Shown one piece after another: positions 54,054 to 64,000 of a DNA stretch of 64,000 nucleotides (the stretch's first letter is position 1; every line of letters begins with the position of its first letter). The stretch is from Leptodontidium sp. MPI-SDFR-AT-0119 (taxonomy: Eukaryota; Ascomycota; Leotiomycetes; Helotiales; Leptodontidiaceae): assembly GCA_020726505.1 (NCBI GenBank), contig JAHLEZ010000032.1, forward strand, positions 434,001-498,000. The letters are read 5' to 3'. The notes under the pieces are model-generated. The model did not search any database. It was given only the letters and a program-made list of their open reading frames with translations, and was not told the DNA's origin. A program made the translations under genes and the position numbers.

Positions 54054-54889
54054 TCAATACATAGTCCATCCACCACTGGCATTGATAGTCTGCCCAGTAA
54101 CCCACCTACTATCCTCACCGGATAACCAGCAAACGACAGCGGCTACCTCTTCCACGGTGCCAACTCTATTTTGCAGCGGCGTTTGCGCCTTCTGCATATC
54201 AACAATATCCTTCGGGATATTATCAAGCATCTCGGACTGTACCGGACCCGGGTTCACCGCATTGACAGTCGTCCCATTCTTGCCCAACTCGGCAGCCCAG
54301 CACCTAGTCAGTCCTTCCAAGGCAGCTTTGCTCGAACAGTATAGACCCAATTCCTTGAATCCAGCTCTGCTTCCGACGGAGCTTATGTTGATGATTCGCC
54401 CGTTGTCTGCGAGGTACGGGAGGATGGCTTGAGTGATTAGAAGAGCTCCGCGGACATTGAGATCGTAGACATAGGCGAAGTCTTCTGGTGTGATGTTTCC
54501 TAGTGGTTTTACTACCTCGCAGCCGGCGTTGTTGACTAGGATGTGGATCTTTGGCTTGCGGCTTTCAGTGTCAAAGAATGTCTTTATACCTGAGACAATG
54601 TGTTCGATTACTTCTGGCTTTCGGAGATCGGCTTGAATAGTGAATGCTCGAGGTTTGTGAGGAAGGGAGATTATTCGGTCTAGAAGACCTGTAGTAGCTG
54701 GGTTGGAGTTTGGAGAGGAGTGGATAATGATTACCTGGATGTGTCAGAAGGCATCTGCAGGGGAGAGCACACACATACATCTGCACCTCGACTCGCAAGT
54801 TCGAGTGTCATTCCTTCGCCAAGGCCTCGAGATCCTCCTGTAATAATAGCAGTCCTACCCTGCAGTGGGAGTGTAGTCTGGCCAGGCAT
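54054..54889 (-). CDS. Classical short-chain dehydrogenase/reductase
   Basis: Exon 1 is 54779-54889 and exon 2 is 54054-54734 (44-base intron), giving 263 residues. Start MPGQTTLPLQGRTAIITGGS; the in-frame upstream ATG at 54952 adds a non-conserved leader. The Rossmann motif is TGGSRGLG, then HILVNNAGCEVV, INISSVGSRAG and the catalytic YCSSK (Tyr169, Lys173), followed by VNAVNPGPVQSEM and the C-terminal RWVTGQTINASGGWTM. All essential residues of an NAD(P)H-dependent oxidoreductase are there; the shape is that of a 3-oxoacyl-[ACP] reductase-like SDR of unknown substrate. It is divergent from the hamartin gene. Unlike the SDR at 25539-26099, it is intact. Confidence 0.92.
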
Positions 54890-55516
54890 GATATCTACCT
54901 GGGTGGTTGGATTGAAGGAGATAGATGTGATTAATAGAAGAGCACAAGACAAGTGCGAACGTAAAGTCTTCTTACCAGCAATAAATGAGGTATGAAATTG
55001 GACTTACGGTGATTTTTATAGAGGTACCCAAGACGTCCTATCCAAGTTTCTGTGATATGATATAATACCATATGATGATGTTGGGACAAGCAGTTGATTA
55101 GTCCGACGCCCGAGGTCGTCACTTTGCTGATCTCTTCGGCGTTCGGCGATAAGACATGACCCTCAATCTCTTATCGCTCGCTCGCTTCTCTCACTCCTAC
55201 AGGGATCCGGAAGAACTTCGAGATCTTCGCCGATGTCTTGTCCTGTCTTGTCCTTTCTCTATATCAATATCTTCAGTTCCTCACCACCAAACACCAATTC
55301 CAACCCTCAACTTGCTGGCCTGCACAGCTCTGCACTAGATGCTGGCGCATTGAGGGCATTCCTGCTCTATGCTCTTAATCCACCTCTATCCTCAGCAAGT
55401 GAGCTTTGCAGAAGCCGTCAAAGCTTTTAACCCCGCTGTCCCGCACTGCATCGAAGCTTAAGCACGCCAAAGCAATTTCCTCCAAGCAGCATCCCGGGCT
55501 GGAACACTTCGCAACG
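54890..55516. other. Divergent promoter region, SDR / hamartin
   Basis: 627 bases with no gene; pyrimidine-rich leader sequence on the right side. Confidence 0.5.
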
Positions 55517-58500
55517 ATGTCTTCTGGGTCAGTGCTATGTGCGGATCTTCTATGCCTGCAATTATACTGACATTACTAGATCTCTCAAGGATCTCTCTAG
55601 GTCGATCACAGCCTCTGCTGCAACCCTCACTCTCCCTCTTCCCAATGACCTAAGCCAAGTTATAACCGCATACCTCGACAAGCACGCAGAATACGATGAT
55701 TCAGATTCCCAGCGTCTGCAAGAGGAACTCTTGACAATCTACCAATCCTCCATCCTCCCTCATCCTACACGACTAGCTCCATTCTTGGCTATTCTGCGAA
55801 CCCTGAAGCCAAACATTAGAGGATCTGGACGACTGCTACAATGGTGGGATAAACTTTCAGGTCCGATTATAATACATCTGGGGGTAGAAAAGGGATTGGC
55901 ATTTGAAGCTAGGGATACTTTGCTGGGGATTCTGATTTATGACGAGGAAGAGGAGGAACTTTTGAAAGATGCCAAAACTACCAGCGCTGCGGTTGCAGAG
56001 AACTTGATGTCTACGTGGCTGGTGAAGTCCAAGCTTGCGTTGGATGAGTTCAACGACCACGCAAAGTTCGTCGAGAGCCAGATTCAATTGATCTTGCTGG
56101 CATTTGGAAAGAGGAGGCCAACAGTAAGCTTACCCTTACCTGGGAGAATCATGTACCAAGTCCCAAGCACTGACTAATCCCAGGACCTCTTAACGACAAT
56201 CAACAAGTTCTTCGTACAGAAGGATAGCCGGATATTGTCTCTGTCCCTGCTCTGCGACTTCTTCCGTCATCAGCCTCCTCATCTCCACCAGCTTCTCCAA
56301 ACCCCACTGTTCGACAACTTACTACGATGTCTTCAAATCGATACTTCAACACGGGCTATATCTTTAGCTATGACATCCCTGATCATGTTCTTGCCGCATA
56401 TACCAATATCTTCCTCGAAACATCTGCCTGCCTTGTTTAATATCTACAGTCGTATGCTGTTCTGGGACAAGGAACGGAAAGTGGCTGAAGTTGTACCACA
56501 ACCAACCGATGACGACGAGGAGCCACCAGCACAGGAAGACGGAAAATGGGCAAAGCTTTCATACTTATTGGAATCAGAAGACGAGACCGTTCCCGAACTC
56601 TTGCATTATTTTACCTTCCTATATGGCCTGTACCCCATCAACTTTATGAGTTACATTCGGAAGCCACAGAGGTACCTTCGACATGCGAATTTCCCAGGAG
56701 CCGATGACCTCGAGATCGAGCCTACGGAGATCAGACAACGATCTGAAGGGTTCAGACAGGTTCACTTGATGCATCCAAATTTCTTTATGCTCACGCTGGA
56801 GTCTGAGCTTACTGATAATCAGCGGTGGCAAAAAAGCTCAGCTGCAGATGTTGTTGCGGAATGCATGGCCCTATATGTTCCCGGTGAGGATAGTCAACAG
56901 CATGTACCCAGAACACGAGGACCGATGAAGAAAGTTGAGCTGAACGCAGATGTTCCTGACCAACCACTTCTTGATTCAGATGCTACGCCATTCCAGGCCA
57001 GGCATACAAGTTGGCGAGATACTCGATCGACCGTTGTAGCATCGCCAGAAGGATACCGTTCCTCTTCGGGCCTGCATCGAAAGCTTTCCCAAAATTCTCA
57101 ATCTATGCCATCTGTTGCAGACTCTCCTTCGCTACAAGCATCGGACCGTCATGACAGTCCCACCATTCCACCACAGAATCTCGGATCTCACACCAACCAA
57201 CTTTCCGATATGCTCAGTTCACAAATATCGACTCGAGGAAGCCTGTACCGAGTTTTCACAAATGATTCCGAGGCCTCTCTCCCCTTGTCTCATAACAACG
57301 ATGCAATTCACACGGGCGGCCTATTTGACACTATAACACGAGATGCGACCCCCCGGTCTCCATCTCTGCGGCCAACAACAGGTGCCACGGGCACAAAAGT
57401 TGCGTATCTTCAACGTGAGATTCAGCTGCTGAAGAATGACTTGAACTTCGAGCGCTATCTCAAGCAACAGCATCTTTCCCATATCGGCAAAATTCGCAGG
57501 CAGCAGATTAGAGAAGCAAGAGTCGAAGCAGAGACGCAGCACCTCATCAACTACAATCGCGGCTTGAAATCAAAACTGGAAGAGGCGAAGAGACAGAATA
57601 ACCAGATGAAGAAAGAGACGGAGAAATCGAAGACTCATTCCAGGAAATGGGAAGCCGACTTGACTGCTAAACTGCGGATTCTTCGAGAAGAGCAGAAGAA
57701 ATGGAATGTTGAGCGGGACCAACTCGTCGCTGACTTAGCCACTGCTAGAGACAACAACACGAAGCTGATGAATATCACCGTAGAAGCCGAAAGCAGGGCA
57801 CTCGCTGCAGACCAAACCGTTGACAGCGTGAAGAGTAACCTGGAGGAGTTCGAGCGCTTACGGAAACATGTCGATGAGATGTCCAAGAAGATCATGAAGT
57901 TCGAAGCAGGCGAACGGGAAGCCGAAGTAGCCAAGGAGAGTGAAGAAGCTGCTCTAAACCGTGTCCACCTCCTCGAAATGAAACTCGCAGCCCGCGATAA
58001 AGAACTTTCCAAAGCCAAGGCCGCATTCGAGATCCAGTTGGAATACACTCGCAGTCGAGACCGCGACGATGCTCGCTCGTACAGAAGCGACGAGTCGGAA
58101 AGAGCACAGCTCTCGCATGTGTTCTTGGATACGGCAATGGCGGCCTCCCGGCACCGCATCAACGAACTTACAATGTCTCACAGCCACCTCCTGAAGAGGT
58201 ATACGCGCCTCCAGACGGCATACACTGATCTCAGGGAACACCTTGACGATCTCGAAGATGGCGATGAGCCATTATTAGGCGGTTCCTATTCATTCAACAA
58301 TAATCCTTCAAATCGCTACAAGAGCCGTGCCCACGCTAGATCTGATCCAGAGCAGCCCACGATCTTTGAAAGTGGTCCGAATTCTTCATTCCCCGTTCGT
58401 CCAGGTCGTATCGATACTTCGTATCGCCATGGCTCGCCAGCTGATGGTCGGAGTCCAGTCTCAGGTGGTGGATACCCAGGTCAGCATTTCCAGGCTCCTC

Positions 58501-58898
58501 AGCCCTATGGACCACCTAGCATGGCGGGGACAGGAAAGAGTGCAGAGAGTGGGAGTGGTGATAGTCATGGAAATGGAGGCAGTTTTCCACCCAAGATTAA
58601 GCCGCAGAGTGATGTGAGGGTTTTCGGTCGTGGTATGTCCTTCTCCTTTTGACATTTTGCCCTGCTCTCCCTTGATACTCTTGCATAGATGCCATGGATG
58701 CATTTGCTAATCAGAGATCTAACAGGCGGTGTCCAAAACATTGGGAAGAAAGAAAAGGAGAAGAAAGACAAAGCGAAAGAGAAGGAAGCAAAAGACCAAG
58801 CGAAAAACGAGGGTCTCGCCCCACCTGAACAGGCGCCGAAGAAGGATAAGAAGCTTGGTGTGGGAATGCGTGGGATTCGAGGATTTGGAAATATTTGA
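55517..58898 (+). CDS. tsc1: Hamartin (TSC1) homologue
   Basis: Exons 55517-55527 (11 bases), 55580-56123, 56184-58632 and 58726-58898 give 1058 residues. The N-terminal half is an all-helical hamartin core: SLKDLSRSITASAATLTLPL, LLTTINKFFVQKDSRILSLS, LLCDFFRHQPPHLHQLLQTP, AMTSLIMFLPHIPISSSKHL, LFNIYSRMLFWDKER. A Ser-rich disordered middle (about 400-580) is followed by a long coiled coil (about 590-880; VAYLQREIQLLKNDLNFERY, then heptads rich in Glu/Lys/Leu) as in TSC1. The C-terminus is a Lys-rich stretch (KEKEKKDKAKEKEAKDQAKN) ending GIRGFGNI. TSC1 stabilises the TSC2 GAP that turns off Rheb and TORC1. TSC2 is not in this window. The 11-base first exon was found by splicing MSSG to SLKDLS. 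Confidence 0.88.
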
Positions 58899-59486
58899 TT
58901 ATTTTTGAAGGATGGGCAGGTGGTTGAGCTGTAAGAGTTATATTGCTTTGGATTGGACTTTTGATGGCGTTTGGGGCGTGGGTGATTGGCTTAAAGAGGA
59001 GAGGAGGTAAAAGTCGTTGTTGAGAATGGAGTTTGGGTGTATGATGGAAGAGTGCTGGGTAGTCACTACCACGAAATAGCGGGTTGGAGCAGAGCCAAAA
59101 CGGGAGGGGTAAGAATTGAGGAGAGAGTAGTGGTCTCTATGTGCCAACATGATATATTACGTTCATACGATCCACTTCTGCCGTATCGCTCACTTCGAGT
59201 AACTTAGTTAATTTGCTGCCTCTGGGTAGAGTTATAATCACGTATGGTATGCTGTTTTCCTTTTATTCGGTGGTGCGTGCTTCGTATCAGCTGGCATCTT
59301 AACAACTTTCCTGGCGTTTTGCTTTTTTATCAATAACCTACACTGGGAAAAATTTCATATCTATAATCCACAATTCCGCGTACTACAACGACAGGAGTTA
59401 GTCGAGATAGTACGGAAGCCTCTACTCTGTTATCGCCTAAGGAAGCATGCGACTCGAATGTCCAAATTCTATCCTATATCCTCAAT
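58899..59486. other. Convergent 3' region, hamartin / MFS transporter
   Basis: 588 bases of 3' flanking sequence; no gene supported. Confidence 0.5.
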
Positions 59487-61361
59487 TCACGGAATATTAA
59501 TAACAACAGCCTTAGCCTTCTCCTTCAACCCGGTCTTTGTCTCAATATGCTCCTCGCTCAAAGCATTCTTCCTCACAAAGCAACTTGCAACAACCGCAAT
59601 GGCAGCAACACACGTAGTAAAAATCCACATGTTCCTCAAACTCCACACAAACGCTTCCTTAACTGCTATCCTCTGTCTCATATCCCCTATCCTCCCTATA
59701 ATCATGACATTCGCTGCTGCATGGCCACCAGCCAATGCATCTGTCACATTCTTCGGCAGATTGACCGGAGGCAAGCTGAGAGATACAGCTTTGAGATCCA
59801 TACTATTCTGAAAGATGACGCCGCATATGACGACGGAGAGGGCGGCTGATAGGCTTCGTGTAAAGCCAAACGTAGAAGTAGTAGTGGCGGTGTCGTCTTG
59901 AGAGGCGAGTGCTTGAACAGCGATTAGTGGCGCTTCAGAAATTAGGCCCTGGCCGAAGCCAGTGATTATTTGGAAACCGACGAGGCAGGCAATGGAAGTG
60001 GATGCCGAGAAGAGCACATAGAGTCCGTTGCCTAGGACCATGATGAGGACGCCGATGCGGATTGGTTCAAGGTAGCGGCCGGTGTGGTTAGTGAAAAGTC
60101 CTGATAGGATTCCAGCTATGGCTGTGGTGATGTTAAGGGGGAGGATGAGAACACCAGATTTGAGGGGTGAGGCTTCGAGTGCGGATTGGAAGTAGAGGGG
60201 CAGATAGTATTCGCTGGCGGTGTAGCACTGTGGGGCCATAAGCTCAGTAAGTGAAGGAGGGATTAAGAGACTTACCATGCCATGTAAAAAATATAAAAGC
60301 AGACTGGCAATATTGGTCGCGTTTTTGAACAAATCAAGGGGCATGAGCGGATACCTGGCCAACCTCTTCTCGCTGAAAATGAAAATACCAAATGTAAGAG
60401 CGCCAATGATAACGAGACAAAGAACTTGCGGAGAGTTCCAAGGAAATGTCACTCCTCCCAATTCGAGCCCAAGAAAGATCATTAGTGTAGCCGCAAGTAT
60501 CGAGATACTCCCAAACCAGTCAACAGCATTGAGTCCTTCGATAACTGGGGTTTTTGGGTTGTGGACATCGAGAAAGATTAACAATAGAATGAATGTGGAT
60601 CCACAGATGGGGAGATTAACCCAGAATGCCCATCGCCATGACAGTTTCTCCGTAAGTAACCCACCCAACACAGGCCCGACGCCACCTGCAACAGTCCAGA
60701 CAACTTCTAGAAGTCCGAAATAGAGACTTCGCTGTCTGATCCTCATCAGCATGAGATTAGCCAAAAGTCTCACCAAGGAAGCGTACCTTATACTAAAGAT
60801 ATCGGAAATAATAATCATAACCAACTGAACCATTCCTCCACTAGCAGTACCTTGAAGAGCGCGTCCAACAATGACCATTTTTATATTTCTAGCTTCAGCA
60901 GAGATGATTAAGGAACCGAAAAACATTGCTACAGCTGCAAGAAGGATTGACTTTCGTCCCCAGATATCTGATAATTTTGCCCAAATAGGTCCAGAAGCCG
61001 CATTGGCCAATAGATAAGCACTGCCAATCCAGATATAGCCTGAAGCTGAATGTAGGTTTGAGGTTATCGCGGGTACCGCTGTTGCGATAATGGTTTGATC
61101 TAACGCCGAGGTAAATATAGAGAGCTTTACCCGCATTTCCGTTAGCTTAGTCCTCGCATTAAAGAGCGTTTTGTTGGGAGTTGGACTGACGTTCAAACCT
61201 GCTAAGACACCAATGATCCTGAGTCTACTCCGAAACTTCTGAGGCTCCGCTTCTGCTTCGATGGTCACACTTTCGCTCAATTGTGTGAGCTCATGCTTAT
61301 TCTCTTCCTTCCTAACACGGTCAAATGATCCATTGCTTTTGTTGAGATTACCGTTCGACAT
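59487..61361 (-). CDS. MFS drug:H+ antiporter-type transporter (DHA2, 14 TM)
   Basis: Exon 1 is 61191-61361, then 60787-61124, 60276-60735 and 59487-60227, giving 569 residues. The introns (66, 51 and 48 bases) are inferred from GT...AG borders and because removing each restores family text: LSIFTSALDQTIIATAVPAI, FSIRQRSLYFGLLEVVWTVA and HGMCYTASEYYLPLYFQS. The ATG at 61361 is used; the codon seven before it is TTG. Motif A is present as AKLSDIWGRKSI, motif C as GGVGPVLGGLL, and about 14 hydrophobic helices run to MWIFTTCVAAIAVVASCFV. DHA2 exporters at the plasma membrane expel drugs or secondary metabolites by proton antiport. All three introns are multiples of three without stops, so unspliced mRNA also stays open. 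No biosynthetic genes flank it. Confidence 0.9.
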   Translation of the reverse strand: MSNGNLNKSNGSFDRVRKEENKHELTQLSESVTIEAEAEPQKFRSRLRIIGVLAGLNVSPTPNKTLFNARTKLTEMRVKLSIFTSALDQTIIATAVPAITSNLHSASGYIWIGSAYLLANAASGPIWAKLSDIWGRKSILLAAVAMFFGSLIISAEARNIKMVIVGRALQGTASGGMVQLVMIIISDIFSIRYASLVRLLANLMLMRIRQRSLYFGLLEVVWTVAGGVGPVLGGLLTEKLSWRWAFWVNLPICGSTFILLLIFLDVHNPKTPVIEGLNAVDWFGSISILAATLMIFLGLELGGVTFPWNSPQVLCLVIIGALTFGIFIFSEKRLARYPLMPLDLFKNATNIASLLLYFLHGMVSLLIPPSLTELMAPQCYTASEYYLPLYFQSALEASPLKSGVLILPLNITTAIAGILSGLFTNHTGRYLEPIRIGVLIMVLGNGLYVLFSASTSIACLVGFQIITGFGQGLISEAPLIAVQALASQDDTATTTSTFGFTRSLSAALSVVICGVIFQNSMDLKAVSLSLPPVNLPKNVTDALAGGHAAANVMIIGRIGDMRQRIAVKEAFVWSLRNMWIFTTCVAAIAVVASCFVRKNALSEEHIETKTGLKEKAKAVVINIP

Positions 61362-61674
61362 TTCGAAAGCGAGACGGGTCAAAGGGAAGTTACTGTCGAA
61401 ACGAAGACTTTCAAGTTCAGTAACGACGACATTGTAATGAGGCTGCAGCCACCGGATCGCTTAATCGTCTAGCTAAGATGCAAGGCCCCGCCCCCTCCAC
61501 GATTGGTGGTGAGGACAGCACACGAGTCAGTAGTCGCCAAATCATTGGTCGTCTTTGCGCAAGCTCGCTCTCAACGACTCAGACTGGCATTTATTACGAG
61601 CTCAGACGTTCACAAAAGCTGAGGTAAGCATGCCTTAAAGTAGACTAGCGTTAATGACAAGCGAACACATGAGG

Positions 61675-61706
61675 GCTGAGGCTGAGGCTGAGGCCGAGGC
61701 TGAGGT
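61675..61706 (+). repeat. (GCTGAG)n hexamer array upstream of the HNH gene
   Basis: About five GCTGAG units with one C substitution (GCCGAG), 51 bases before the ATG at 61757, in the presumed 5' UTR. Confidence 0.85.
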
Positions 61707-61756
61707 CATCTCAGCGGGCTTCCTGAGCACGTTCGGATTTCTTACACAATACAAAA

Positions 61757-63142
61757 ATGCCATTTCTTGGCCCCATCCAGCTCCGCACTCCACGAGAACT
61801 ACAAGAGACCAATGTTATCGATGAACGCTTCAAGTATCTAGTTTCTGCATGCGCAGATGAGCGCGTCAACGTTCGACATCCAGGCTACGGCTCAAGTCAC
61901 GACCTGCTCTTCTCTCTCCACACACCGGATCATGCGTCTGCAGGGGTTCATTATGGCCTCGTTCTCGACGCATGTGCTATCATCGCAGATAATCGAAGGG
62001 ATGGGTGGCTTAGCATTGATCGAGAGGGAAATAATCGAGTAGAGGGAGACCTGGACCATGTCCTTTTGAATGGAGATTATTGGTACAACGTACCAGGAGA
62101 TGGTAAGTGATCCTAGTACTCTCAGGGTCTATACTGATATTCTACGGACGCCAAATGGCCGATAGTGACGTGTTTCCAAGACTGGCAGTTCCCATCATCT
62201 CTGCCTCCCTTATGGCAACGGGTCCCGAAACCACGACGTCCTGCCAATACCACAGCGCCGTCAACGTTCTCAGCTGCGATTCTCGCCCGAGATTTATTCT
62301 GTCGAATATCTGCACATTATACAGGAACAGAAGTGGCGCATATCTGTCCACGGGAGGAGTCGGAATGGTTTTTCGCGAATGGGATGTCAAGATGGAACAA
62401 TGATACATCACTTGGGGAACAATCGCTACTTGACGACCATGCGAATCTAATCTTGATGCGATCAGATATCCACAAGGCGTTTGACGATGGGAAGTTCATT
62501 CTATATCCCAAGGATGCTACCGGCTTCTTCTCGCACATAATGGAGCCTTCGCTAGATCTTGGCATTCTTTATCACAATGCCAGAACACACCCCATTGCGA
62601 ACTGCCGGCCCGAATTTCTCTATGCCAGATTTGCCTGGTCACTCTTTCGATTTATTTCTGGATTTCTGGCCATGCCAGCAGACCGAGCCGTCATTACTGT
62701 CAAGAGTGGTTCTGAACAAACCCGGGTTTTGGAAATGAGAAAATCGCTAGATATTCGGGAGCGAGTCGCATCCTCGAGAAGTCGCAGTCCCAGGAAGAGG
62801 AAACAAAGAGCTTTGGATGCAGAAGCACTCGACGAAGAAGGCAACTACAAGCGCCGTCGCTGCAATGTCGATACCGAACGAACTGTGTCTGTCACCGCCC
62901 CATTACTAGAAACAGACGCCGGAACACACCAGCAATCGCAAGTCTCCGCCGAGCATGAATTACCCGCCGCGGTCGACGAGAACGAGAGGATCCAACAGCT
63001 CCGAGATGAGCATCTCCGGGCGCAAAGACCACCAGATTTCATACCGTTTTCAGGGTCTCCTTTTGCAGGCACAACAGATGCAAAGACCGTGTTGGAGCGA
63101 TTGGGGTTTGAGATTGTGGACGATGACAGGGGGAATGGATGA
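61757..63142 (+). CDS. HNH-nuclease-fold domain protein
   Basis: Exons 61757-62102 and 62166-63142 (63-base intron) give 440 residues. The centre (about 150-225) matches the HNH_2 type domain common in fungi: RDLFCRISAHYTGTEVAHIC, then DDHANLILMRSDIHKAFDDG and KFILYPK. The first half of the zinc/catalytic motif reads EVAHI and the second N-L-I-L-M-R-x-D-I-H-K-A-F-D. In other proteins of this shape the fold cuts DNA, but the fungal stand-alone forms are untested, and Cys spacing here is incomplete, so activity is not assured. The C-terminal 150 residues are charged and low-complexity, with a basic RSRSPRKRKQRA stretch resembling a nuclear signal. No associated immunity or integrase gene is nearby. 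Confidence 0.82.
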
Positions 63143-64000
63143 GGGATTGTGCAGCGGCAGTGGCAGTGGCTTAGATTTGGGGATTCTAATGCGGGAAGTT
63201 GACTGGGCTTGGGGTTGATCGCAGTTCTCTCGACGCGCATTGGACCCATTTGCATCAACAACGCGAAGTCCGACCTAGCCTGCGACCGAATCTCCAGCAG
63301 TTTGCAGAACTGTCAGTAGCAGAAGAAGACGGGGAAATCAATAAGCAGGTCAGGATATCCCAATGACGGAGCAGGAAACAAATATCGACCAAAGAGAACA
63401 GGAGATGGACATGCAAAATTTCTTTCAGGAATGCAGGCGGCCAATACATAAGCAGGAGCTGCAAATACCTCAGACATGTTGGGCCTGCAGACAGTTGCAG
63501 CGGCTGGGAAAGAGAGAATGAGGAAGAGTCCCAGTGTTCTTGCTTTTTGGAATTTGGCGATATAGATGAGCCGATCATGGGGGATGATATTGGTATCGCG
63601 AATGGAGCGCGCCATCCCCGCCGCAGCGGAACAAAGTATAGTCGCGGATTGAGTCTCTGCTGGAAGGACCACCAAGCAATTTATCTTTCCCAACACCCAC
63701 GCCAACATCCCATCGCAATGGTTCACCTTGACCCTTCCGTCCCGTTCCATACCGGCCCAGTCTGTACGTGATGCGTCACCAGCCCCCGCAGCCCAAACCA
63801 GCGCTTATATCCCAGCTGATCAGCCTCCCCGGCACCAACTGAACGCACTGCATTCAAAACTGGCCAAGCAGCTTTGGAATTTCCAAGGTTGAACAACATC
63901 ACGAAGCTGACCAGTTACATCAGGAGCACCACCAGCGACCTGATGTGCATTCTGAATGTTCGTCTCTGCGAGCCAAAATAGAAGACTTCAAGTTTAGTAA
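63143..64000. other. Window end, no supported gene
   Basis: Minus-strand frame 63313-63750 (145 codons, with a hydrophobic segment LGLFLILSFPAAATVCRPNM) is the longest open stretch, but it has neither splice support nor family resemblance and is not called. The rest is probably intergenic. Confidence 0.4.

Noticed and set aside
57635..58241. Long minus-strand frames inside the hamartin coiled coil
   Set aside because: They are Ser/Arg-rich shadows produced by Glu/Lys/Leu heptads on the opposite strand.
63313..63750. 145-codon minus-strand frame with a hydrophobic segment near the window end
   Set aside because: No splice signals, no family resemblance and mixed-quality composition; kept only as an unassigned note.

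Overview
The window is nuclear DNA of a filamentous ascomycete (Pezizomycotina). The evidence is the gene style: many spliceosomal introns of 44-150 bases with GT...AG ends and CTAAC/CTAAT-type branch sites, HET-domain and NACHT/WD40-type incompatibility genes, a fungal rhodopsin-like membrane protein, a hamartin homologue, and repeats mutated in a RIP-like way. A leotiomycete or sordariomycete is my guess; the sequence read by eye does not decide the class. Most genes below were assembled from exons by hand. Wherever exons are listed, their summed length is a multiple of three.

Left part (1-10.5 kb): an allorecognition and transposon island. It opens with the 3' end of a WD40-repeat gene whose 43-residue repeats are almost identical. 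A RIP-damaged Tc1/mariner element (1407-3326) follows, with a solo LTR inserted in it (2411-2712). Next is a 3.15-kb interval bounded by inverted repeats and TA duplications (3969-7116). It holds a second copy of the same solo LTR and a HET-domain gene (5169-6460) whose 3' end carries a tandem exon+intron duplication. A 790-bp foldback element (7415-8204) ends 14 bases before the start codon of a second HET gene (8219-10440).

Middle part (10.5-33 kb): secreted and catabolic genes separated by long gene-poor stretches. These include a BTB protein, a ferritin-like Rds1-type protein with PIR cell-wall repeats, two small secreted proteins, a Thr/Pro-rich secreted protein with Lys-Arg sites, a cyanuric acid hydrolase/barbiturase family enzyme, a GH10 xylanase, a broken short-chain dehydrogenase overlapped by a secreted-protein gene, and a dienelactone hydrolase.

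Right part (33-64 kb): mostly conserved housekeeping or transport genes. They are mitochondrial ribosomal protein uL23m, an MT-A70 (METTL4-like) methyltransferase, a Leu5-like mitochondrial CoA carrier, a metal-dependent amidohydrolase, a rhodopsin-like membrane protein, a class 3 lipase, a C2H2 zinc-finger protein, a short-chain dehydrogenase, a hamartin (TSC1) homologue, a DHA2-type MFS transporter and an HNH-endonuclease-fold protein. A 4.4-kb stretch at 43.0-47.4 kb holds only decayed coding pieces. There is no biosynthetic cluster core enzyme, no rRNA, no CRISPR array and no confident tRNA. The most unusual structures are the transposon/HET island and several of the secreted proteins.
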